The notes under the pieces were generated by a model that saw only the letters and a list, made by a program, of their open reading frames with translations, was not told the origin of the DNA and did not search any database. A DNA stretch of 64,000 nt from Mesostigma viride. Taxonomy: Eukaryota; Streptophyta; Mesostigmatophyceae; Mesostigmatales; Mesostigmataceae. Shown here one piece after another: positions 34,411 to 44,337 of this stretch. The DNA lies in NCBI GenBank assembly GCA_009746045.1, contig RPFO01000076.1, forward strand, positions 4,705,775 through 4,769,774. Reading direction: 5' to 3'. The position numbers and the translations under genes are program-made. Position 1 is the stretch's first letter. Each line of letters opens with the position of its first letter.

Positions 34411-34430
<20 letters not shown>
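34038..34430 (-). pseudogene. Element C gag C-terminus with two zinc knuckles in different frames
   Basis: The first knuckle, CTRCGMKYHLRPTC (CX2CX4HX4C), and the second, CHKCHGPPHGDPKDC, lie about 30 bases apart but in different frames. Element D has the same tandem arrangement in one frame, so a small indel broke this copy. Confidence 0.65.
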
Positions 34431-35406
<976 letters not shown>

Positions 35407-37257
35407 CTAGAGGGGGATGCAGGGGGAGAGGGAGAAGATGGTGTTGCTGCTGCAGCATTCACAGGAGAGACATGCTGAGAGGGAAGTGCTACTTGAGTGA
35501 GCTGAGCAGGAGGGCAAGCATGGGCTGTGTAGGAGGGTTAGGCAACATAGGGGTGGGCTGGGTGGGGGTGTGAGTATGTGTGACTTCCCGCCTCCTGCTG
35601 CGGGCCTCCTCCCAATCATGGAAGGTGGGAGAGAGAGACACTTCATCGTCAGTAGGGTTAGTAAAATCATGATGCAGCCAGGTAGGCAACCACCTACCCG
35701 CCCCTTCAGGATGGCATTGTGCAGGAGCTCCAGGAGTCGCACCAGGCGAACCCTGTTGCCCTGCACCCTCCTTCCTGAGAGGAGGGCCTGCAGGGCAGGC
35801 AGCAAGTCGTCACACACCCTGCGTGTGTCCGCATGGAGGTTGGGCAAGCCCAGGATGTGCGTGATAATCGCACACACCAGGCTGCCCGCCTCCGCGACGT
35901 GCATCTGCTGGCTCCGGTCGGCCAGCCCACGGAAGGAGGCTGTGGCACCTGTATGGCACGCCACACAGGCTCATCACCCAGGGTGATGAAGTCCCGACCT
36001 TCCAGGTCGCCGTCCAGCCGTGTCGGCTGCTGCCCTGCCAAGGTGGGACCCTGAGGCCCCTCCGGCCCTGCCAGGGCCTTGTCCTTGTTGCGGCTAGAGG
36101 GGGCCTGCCCCCCAGAGCCGCTGGAGGTGCCCGTGACACCCTCCATGGGGGCTGCATCCCCCGCCAGCGCCGGAGGCGCCGGCGTCGCTGCCGGGGTCCC
36201 TGCGACCCCGGGCGCTGTGTCGCCGCCGGGGTCCCTGCGACCCCGGTGGCCTCCTCAGCCACCTGGCCCCCCACGCTGGGCGGGGGAGCCCGCTGCTGAG
36301 GTTGGACCCTCTGACCTGCCAGAGGGTCCTGGGTGGCTTCACCACCCATGGGCGTGTTAGGGGCGACTGCCGCCCCGCGCTCCGTCGCAGGCGGCATCGC
36401 AGCCGCCTCACGCCTCTCCGGGCCCCAGCCAACTGGCGTGACTTGGGGCCACGGCCCCAACGGAGTCAGCGTGATCTCCTGTGTGGCGACCACGCGCAGC
36501 GCCTCTCTCTGACGCTGTCTGGACGCCCACTGATCCACAGTGCCGGGGTTTCGCCGCGGCCTATTGGTGTAACACCACAGCCAAACTGCCACCTGGATCA
36601 GGGGAAACTGCATCCGCAAACGATTCTCGATCATCGTTTGCGTCCGATGAACCTCAATCGCATGTATCGGCTCGATCATCTGCCGTCAACTGGAAACGTT
36701 GCCGAATGATCCAGCCGTTCACCGAAATGAACGCTGGGATGTCGTCCTCCCCAATGGGGAGAAGATGGGGTACGCGCCCGATCGCGACAGGTGGCGGAAC
36801 ATGTTCCCCATACCGGTCAATGTCCATGATGGCCATCTGTCGGCCCACGGAAAGATTACCAGACGTCGCAGGCGTCTGTGTCGAAATCTCGAGCGAAGGC
36901 CGTGACCTCGCAGGCTGCACCTCCCCATCCTCCTCCGAGGAGTCACTCCGTTCACGACCCCCGTCACCTGCGACGGGGGAATTACGTGCCCGGGGGACCT
37001 GCCCCCCAGGTGCCATGGCGGACGAACCGCCAGTGGCAAACGGACGACCGCTCGCCATCCCCCGGGCGCCGGGCCCCACCTGCGGGGTCCGACGCCTGGC
37101 CGGGGTGGTCGGCGACCACCGTGCGGAAGGTGACGTTGGGCGTCACCCTCGCTGCATCGTTGGTGGAGGGCGTGCCCTCCAGCGTAAGTCGGGGTGAGGT
37201 GCGCCTGGCAGGCGCCTTCCCCTTGTTGTTGTTGTCATTGCCGTTGTTGGAAGCCAT
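35407..37257 (-). pseudogene. Element C pre-gag region, fragmented
   Basis: About 1.85 kb separates the leader from gag. It is GC-rich and open in pieces in several frames: 36982-37257 (starts MASNNGNDN), 36654-37079, 35810-36679 and 35407-35964. The last piece has LLPALQALLSGRRVQGNRVRLVRLLELL, which by eye resembles LALLSLLTRGVRSRERQVL of the A pre-gag ORF. I infer a decayed pre-gag ORF; the right frame path is not certain. Confidence 0.4.
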
Positions 37258-37285
37258 ATTTTTTTTGCTTTTCGAAAAAAATAAA

Positions 37286-37300
37286 GAACTTTTCAGTCCA
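37286..37300 (-). other. Possible primer-binding site of element C
   Basis: Directly inside the 5' LTR the minus strand reads TGGACTGAAAAGTTC. A TGG right after the LTR is what a tRNA 3' CCA would pair with. The matching tRNA was not identified. Confidence 0.4.
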
Positions 37301-37758
37301 AGTTGGATGGAGTCTAACGACGATGAACAACTGCTGAGAGCTGAGAGGAAACGATTGTTGTATTAGCAATAATACAATGAGTGTGACGGAAGCTTGAGGG
37401 CTCAGAATGGAACGTCTGGGCAAACTCGGGTGCTGCGGCACTCCCCAGTGCTACGCCTATATGCCTATGGCGGTGCTACCTGCAGCACCTCACCAGTGGA
37501 CAACTGTACACTGCAATGCCATGCGACCACGTCACTAGCATCAACTACACTCGGCCCGTCCAGAACCGGATAACCCGGGTCTGGCGGGTCGAGCTGGAGT
37601 CTAGGCACAGTCTGGCACTAACCGCACATCGGTCCACATGACACCTCAGGACCGTACGACCTACCGTACAGTACTGAGGGGTCCCGCTCAGCCGCGGTAG
37701 GCAATACGCGGCGCGCAGGCCGGAAATCCGTGTGTCAGCCTAAGCATCTCATCTAACT
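37301..37758 (-). repeat. Element C 5' LTR (458 bp)
   Basis: Identical by eye to the 3' LTR; ends AGTT...AACT. Confidence 0.9.
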
Positions 37759-38033
37759 CCACCCCCACCCCCACCCCCACCCCCACCCCCACCCCCACCC
37801 CCACCCCACCCCACCCCCACCCCCACCCCACCCCCACCCCCACCCCACCCCCACCCACCCCCACCCCCACCCCACCCCCACCCCACCCCCACCCCCACCC
37901 CCACCCCCACCCCACCCCCACCCCCACCCCCACCCCCACCCCACCCCCACCCCCACCCCCACCCCCCCCCCCACCCCCACCCCCACCCCCACCCCACCCC
38001 CACCCCAACCCCCACCCCCACCCCCACCCCCAC
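37759..38033. repeat. (CCCCCA)n satellite, right half
   Basis: Continuation of the tract at 27905-28409, split by element C. Confidence 0.9.
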
Positions 38034-39062
38034 CATATAACAACAACATAACAACACCACGATAAGAAATGATAACGTGGTGCAGTCGCCACCGCCATCA
38101 TCAAGGAGACAACCTGCGCAGGCCAGAAATCGGGAGAATCCAGGCAATCATGTACATGATAACAGGCTCCAGGTCAGTCAAGCGCTCGTACGTGCGAAAC
38201 TTGATGACTGGCTGGGTCTGCAATCGCCATAATCCAAGTGATGCACATGTACAACCACGTCATAACTCGGAAGCTTTGGATTAGGATCATAAAAGATTGA
38301 CTCAAACATTTATCGTGCTAGCAAGCTGTGGGCAAGAGAATGCATCCATGGTTGTTGTAATGGCGTAAAAAGGGTGCCAGATTTTCAAGTAAGGAATCAC
38401 GAATAACCATGCCGCACCTCATGGCCATGCATATACATGGTGGCAAAAAATTTCACATCATCCACACGGCCATGTGTGTGCCTGCACGTTTATGGTTGTG
38501 AAAATTGACAGCATTTTTATTATGCACACGCCCACGTATGCATGATTGCCTATCTATGACGTCCACGCAGGCATTAAAATTCACAAGGCCTCGCATTTGA
38601 TCGTGCTTGCAAAAAACTGTCCATGAACACAATATGCGCCTAGCCTGCAGCCTGCATGTAGTGCATGGTTGCACAAAACAGAACTACATGAACACAATGA
38701 ATGAATTCGCAAACTTTGTACCCCCACTTGGAATTGCCCCAAACTGAACAACGCGGTTATAATGCACATGGCCTCACATTTACTTATGCGAAAACCCTTT
38801 AAGCATCAGCACAATGGCCATCATGGGGAACCCAGCAACGGGATTCGTGATTGGAAGGATTCTGAATCACGCACCTATCTATGTTCAGTCATATTTGCAA
38901 AGAACCGACATCGGGTTGACCTGAGCTGAGTCACGTCTGGTTCGCCCACGGACCACTCTTCGTCACTAGAATTCCCTTCATTATCCTCAGAACTCGAATC
39001 GCTGGGCTCAGAGCTTGAACCAGCTGCGACGTGTAGAAACTGCCCCGGCTGCTTGGTCGGTA
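38034..39062. other. Gene-free stretch
   Basis: No convincing gene, RNA or repeat. AT-rich compared with its surroundings. Confidence 0.4.
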
Positions 39063-39450
39063 AGAATCGGGGTTCTCTGAACATAGTTTCTTTATAGTGA
39101 TACAGAAGGGGAGCCGCTGATGCTAGGTGAAACAGAGCTGGGTGATGTGATCGTAATAAGGTTGATTAGGCTTCTACATAGTGTACGAGTATTACGGATG
39201 ATATGGCCTAATTGTTGCGGCCCATACCTTGACGGTGTGCTGAGTACCTTGACGACGGATTTTTGCGTCTAGGTTCTCCTAACAGATCTGTGATTGCGGA
39301 CGGGTTTGCAACAAGCAATATCTGAAGTAAAACTTGACGGCTAAAACTGTTTAGAGGCCGTTGCCGGAATCTGGCCGTTGGTAGAGAGCCGTTGGCCTTG
39401 AAACACGATAAAAGCTTGCTCACCTAGCTCATGGCGGTCTCTTTTGTTTT
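39063..39450 (+). repeat. Element F repeat A1
   Basis: Nearly identical to 51177-51568, which has four extra bases (CATA) and one substitution seen by eye. Confidence 0.9.
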
Positions 39451-39521
39451 AACGAAGGCGGCGACAGGGGTCAGGGGCAGCGTAGCTGACGCCCGGAATT
39501 CCTTTCTGCAAAGCGGCTGGG

Positions 39522-40193
39522 ATGCCGAAGCCCGGGCAGAAGCCAGGTTCGACAGGTGCTGGGAAGCAATTAGCGAAAGCTAATCCCGAGGACGTGCCGA
39601 CAGCTACTAAACAAACGGGAAAGGGCCGACTAGGCTGGCCGACGCAGAAGAAAAGGCTCCATCAGGAGCTCTCCACTTGCTCGGGCCTGCCTGAAGTGTG
39701 CGCTGCCTTTGAGGCGGTCCTCGGGACCGACTGGGTAACTACTGTCAGCCGGTGGTCTGCGGCCCAGCTGGAGTCTGTCGTTGGACTGCTGGTCGACCAC
39801 GTGGACGGGCCTGAAATTCTGGCAGCAGTGGACCCAAACGAAGCGCTGGTGGGAGCCCTCCAAAGCGCCCGGGACTTGGCGGACTCGGACGAAGAGGAGA
39901 TGCAGCCACCACGCCGGCCCACGAAAGGGGCGAAAAAGGGGACGAAAAAAGTTGGAAGCCCAGCCCCGAGCAAGGGAAAGGCCGCGGGGGATGTGAGGGA
40001 GCAGCTCTTGGAGCTGGCGGCCATTATTGGCAAGCAGGGGCAGGCGGGCAAAGTAGAGGAGGAGGAGGAGGAGTCCAAGGAAGAGGATTTCCTGACGAAA
40101 TTGAAGGATGCGCTGGCAGGGGCAGATGGGGCTTCCAGGAAGCCGAAAAAGACCAAAGGGGTGACGCTGCCCACTCGAGCACAAGTGGTGAAT
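39522..40193 (+). pseudogene. Element F gag-like ORF, 5' part
   Basis: A 224-residue start of a Lys/Ala-rich protein beginning MPKPGQKPG, with an acidic stretch (EEEEEESKEED) and basic patches. The TAG at 40194-40196 is created by insertion of element D. The frame resumes at 47457 in register after one copy of the gaatt duplication. By position it is the gag-like ORF1 of PAT-like elements; no zinc knuckle is seen. Confidence 0.65.
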
Positions 40194-40264
40194 TAGTTAA
40201 AGCCCGACCGGCTCAGCTAGCGCCCGAGCCGTAACCCTGTGTGGCTCACTGTCTAATCACCAAG

Positions 40265-40290
40265 AAAATGTCCTCATATGAGGACATTTT
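40265..40290. repeat. Perfect 26-bp palindrome
   Basis: Centre ATGTCCTCATATGAGGACAT with A/T arms. A near-identical inverted repeat lies at 41986-42005 (ATGTCCTCA, two bases, TGAGGACAT), 1.7 kb away, between RNase H and the left end of D. Confidence 0.7.
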
Positions 40291-41122
40291 TAAGCATGGA
40301 TACCATTTGTAATAACTCACATATTTCAACATATCCATGGGTACGGCATGGAACCATGTTCATTTATGATATGTTCAAGAGTAGCAATGCTTAACATCCA
40401 TGAAATATGCTCGTTGTATAATGGTTTACGATTTATGAATGCAGGGGGGTCGCTACGCGAGTGACCAACAAGCACTCAAGTCAACAATATGCCCAGAAAG
40501 AAGGCAGGGCCAGGTCATGGCTGGTCCTGAAAATGCACCCAAGGTGCCCACAACATGTCTACGTTACACCCTCGCTATCCTAGACCCTGCAGCCTGCCGG
40601 GGGGGGCACAAAATGTAACTGGCAGCCAGGGACCATGGTGCAGGCCAAATAGCAGGTGTAAAGCTAGCTCAAAGCTAGCTCAGTCCAAAGAATGAAATAA
40701 GAAGCAAATACTTGCCAAGGTTAGGTCCATGATCGTTATTGGAGGCTTGGCTGCCACCACGGTGCTCGACAATGATGCTGAAGCCTTCAATTATATATGA
40801 AGCAGATACTGCAAAGAGGCACAAATAGCAATACAAGCACAATGTAAGCATGACAAGCTCAAGTTTCCAAGCCAGTCTAGCTCACTTGGACATGAGGTTA
40901 AGCGTTAGAAACATATGGGCAACATCCCAGCAAGCCTTGAAAAAGTTTTCAGCAACAAGGCAGTATATGTGTTAAATCAAACTACCACATTGCAACTAAG
41001 CACAGTGACTTCTACTTGCTGCTGTTTTGACGACGCAAGGCCGTTTACCTTTTCAGTGACACCACGGGAAAAGAAAGCATTACCCAGCAAACTTCCTTTA
41101 AGTTCCCCGGACATAGGCGTAA

Positions 41123-41662
41123 TCACAACCACGACGTTGGGCATTGAAAAGAACCGGAATCATTAAGTCTGCGGGAGTTATAAGCTACGATACTCTTGAC
41201 ACGCTTGTTTAGAACGATGCGGTTGCGGATGACATCCGGAACCTTGTTCTTGACGTGCGCCCAGGCCGCCAGCTGCGCGGGACAGCTCAAGAAATATATA
41301 TTAAAGGACGGTGACGCCCGGGAAGCACCCAGCCTTGCGGCAAAAGTAAAATATGGCTCGCGCTCGCCGTGGTTTTCGCCAGGCGTGACTGCGATATCAC
41401 GACGAAAAAATGGAGACTCTTTGACCCATCTAACTGCCCAGGTCCCTCTGTTGCCCGGGTCGCCCATTAACCCGGAAGCGTACCATAACCCATACTCGCG
41501 ATATCCGCAGCTACTGGGCGGAAAAAGAAATTGTAAAACCGAACTGCATACTGACCTATCATGCCATCTACGTAGCTTCCAGATTTTCTTCAACGATGCC
41601 AAAATCCGTTCATGAACAATATTTTCGACATATACAAAGCAACTGCACGTCAAAAGCAGCAT
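41123..41662 (-). CDS. Unrecognised 179-aa ORF between the two palindromes of element D
   Basis: This is the longest frame in the 1.8-kb stretch between D RNase H and its left end. It has mixed composition (GYREYGLWYASGLMGDPG, FNIYFLSCPAQLAAWAHV) without low complexity. No family was recognised. It may be a captured fragment, part of a further insertion, or chance. Confidence 0.2.
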   Translation of the reverse strand: MLLLTCSCFVYVENIVHERILASLKKIWKLRRWHDRSVCSSVLQFLFPPSSCGYREYGLWYASGLMGDPGNRGTWAVRWVKESPFFRRDIAVTPGENHGEREPYFTFAARLGASRASPSFNIYFLSCPAQLAAWAHVKNKVPDVIRNRIVLNKRVKSIVAYNSRRLNDSGSFQCPTSWL

Positions 41663-41985
41663 CTTCGAAATGACTAGATGATGATCTAAAGTTCTGTCTT
41701 CATTCGGGGCAAAATAATGGCCTATAACGTTCAGGCAAGCCTCAGAACTGGAACGACCCCATAGCCGTCACTCGACAAAATACTCGATTACATTGCAACG
41801 TTCTTGCTGTAGTAGGTACTTTTTCTCGCCTCATATTTTCCAGGTACGGTCGGCCCCTGTCGACCCCGGGGGCTTGGCGCGCTCAGTACCTATCCCAGTT
41901 TCGCGCCAAAACCCACCAGGGATCCTCAGGACCAACTTTGGCGCCAAAACCGCCCCCCTGACCCCCCCCGTCTCAAACGAGGACT

Positions 41986-42005
41986 ATGTCCTCAAATGAG
42001 GACAT
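41986..42005. repeat. Inverted repeat matching the palindrome at 40265
   Basis: ATGTCCTCA and TGAGGACAT around two bases, 15 bases beyond the stop of element D RNase H. Confidence 0.65.
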
Positions 42006-42019
42006 TTGGTTTTTGGACA

Positions 42020-43400
42020 TCACGGGTGTTGCATCGTCATGCGCTTGCGCAACACTGCGTACTGCGGGGCAGCCTCCCGCGCCTCCTTGGTGAGTGCATC
42101 CGCGGGATTGAGTTCATCCGCGATGTGCTGGAGACGCGTGACGCAGGAGGCCGCCTCAGCGAGTACGAGGTAATCAACGTCCTGTGACCGCGCATAGGGA
42201 TTGTCAAGGAAGGCCAAACAACTTTGTGAGTCAGTGTGCACCGTGCTAGTCCAGTGAAGAGTGAACCCACACGAGCCAAATACCCAACCCAGCAAGTACC
42301 GCAGCCACATGCCATGTGAGATAGCTGAAACAATGCCCCGGCATTCAGCCGTGTTGGGGCTAGTGGCAATGCGGCTGTGCAAGCGCGAGTACCAATCTAA
42401 CAACATGCCAGGCTGTCCCTCATTGCTAATAAAGAACAGTGCCCCCATGCGGGCCCGCACTTGGCTGACTGTGCGCGTCTCTAGATTAGCATCCGTCACT
42501 ATCTCGAGGTGCACCGGCTGTGAGCAATCGAGCCCACGAAGCACAATGCCGGGCGTCATGGCCAGCTGCCGCCGAACATGAATGGACCCTAGTCCTTCCA
42601 GCACATCATCGGGCAGGCGAGCGAGCACCGCCAAATCAGGTGCCACCGTGTCCGCCAACCACCCGAGCTTGCCCTTAACCGAGGGCCCATGGGTTGCCAA
42701 CAGCGGGGACGGGAGGTCGGCCAGCAGGTCAACCACATAGTTGCGGCTATCCTGCATGTGCATGACCCATTCGCCAGAACGCGAATCCCGCTGCAACGTA
42801 GACTGCACGCCGCAAAACACCACGGGTTTACCCTCCTCATGATCCACCGCCCTGCCCAGGGGAAACTTAGCCGCCACTGCAGCAAGAAACTGGGTAGCAA
42901 AGGTGCGAGGTGCCACCAGCTTGAAGTCATCGCCATGCCACACGAAGAGGGCTGGCTCGCCAGGGACGCCGGTGGGGACCACAAAGAAGTTAGGATCCGC
43001 GCGATGGTACGTGGCCCCTAAGCTCTGCAAGACCTCCTCCGCGGAAATGCGGAAGATGATGGGAGAGCTCTGCAGCCCCTCCACCCCTGTCAACAGCTCG
43101 ATATACTCGCTGCCAATGGTGCCATCCTGCCAGACCACCGGGACCTTCACCACGTAGCGGGTGCCTTGCCATGTTTGCTGCGCGACCCCAGCGTCGCTGT
43201 GGAGGAATGCCCGCTGAAAGTCACCGCACCACATCCCGTAGTCCTTGCCCGCGTTCCGCTTGCCCAAGTAGATGACCGTCAGTAGCCGATGCGAAACATG
43301 GTTGAGCCCAGGGGTATAAAGATCCTTGGCGTCCAGCGGGGAGGACCCCTTCGTCTCCGTGACCACGGGCCTACCCGGAACACCACCGAAGAGTTGGTCT
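42020..43400 (-). pseudogene. Element D reverse transcriptase and RNase H
   Basis: The frame is open from 43576, but homology to other RTs begins near RPVVTETKGSS (about 43375). RT motif A is GDFQRAFLHSD and the box is FVWHGDDFKL. RNase H motifs are VTDANLETRTV, AECRGIV, HTDSQSCLAF and NPADALTK. The upstream part of RT (VVFRV, shared with C as SVIFHA) is in the protease frame, so a one-base shift lies near 43375. The frame ends at 42020. Confidence 0.8.
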
Positions 43401-44337
43401 CGTCCGGCTTGTAGGTGAGCACGAACTTCAACCGCAACCGCGTGGCCCCGGCTGGCACACTCTCCAATCCTCGGTAGACCTCGCGCTCTCGCCACTGCTC
43501 CTTGGCTCGAATGAACGCGTCGCGCCACAAAGCAAACTTGAGAGGATCTTGACAGTCCAGGACAAGTTGCTCCCACGTCACAGGGCTATCCGCCGCCAGT
43601 GAGTGTGAGTGGAGGCCGAAGCTGCGCGGGTGCCAATCCTGAGGCTGAATGATGGACTGGACGAGCGGCGGTGTGGAAAACGCCGCCATCGGTAAGCGCC
43701 GCACGACGCCGGGCTGCCCGACCACCACCCCCAATGGAGCGTGGTACTCGCGAAGCGGGATGCTGCCCACCCCCGCGACTGACAGCAAGTCAGCGGACAC
43801 TGAGAACCCCGGGTATGATACGAAAGGTTCGCCCAGCAAGGCCACATCCTCGTAGCCATCCACGACGTGAAACGGCGTGTCAATGCCCAACACCGGCAGC
43901 ACCACCATCCCGGTAACTTGATATGCCGAAGTGCCTGCAAAGTCGGTCACCGATTTGTACGGCGACTCTAGCACTGGATACAGGGTGGCTGCCCGACGAG
44001 AGATAATAGACACGGATGCTTGCGTGTCCACAGCCACCAGCTGCCACGGTCTACACGTAGGAAACAAGGCTGACTTAACCGGCCTGACCCCCTGTGAGAG
44101 AGTTTTGACCTGAGCCACCCCTGATGCAGCTTTCGCTTTAAGCGCCTGAGCACGCCACAAGGCCGTGACCGTTGAAGCCAGGTCCCTAGGTGGGCGAGGC
44201 GCATGGGCAGGACCCTGACCCTCCGGCGAGGCCACGCTAGGCGGGCCTCCCACATTATCCGTGGCTAGCACAGGAGGTGAGTCACTACGTGCACTAGGTC
44301 CCGTCAAACCCACCCCATCCTCATCCCACCCATCCAC
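43360..44337 (-). pseudogene. Element D protease-like domain and RT N-terminus
   Basis: The frame contains VAVDTQASVSIIS, a near-copy of the retropepsin active-site loop with Gln for Gly. About 60 residues on comes ALLGEPFVS, the second retropepsin motif. The following sequence (HPRSFGLHSHSLAADSPVTW; LRLKFVLTYKPD) aligns with the A and C linkers to RT. It begins about 30 bases inside the end of the integrase frame, shifted by -1. Confidence 0.75.

Noticed and set aside
38875-39084. 69-residue acidic, Ser-rich frame on the minus strand
   Set aside because: Short, no homology recognised, and its start lies in the A1 repeat of element F.
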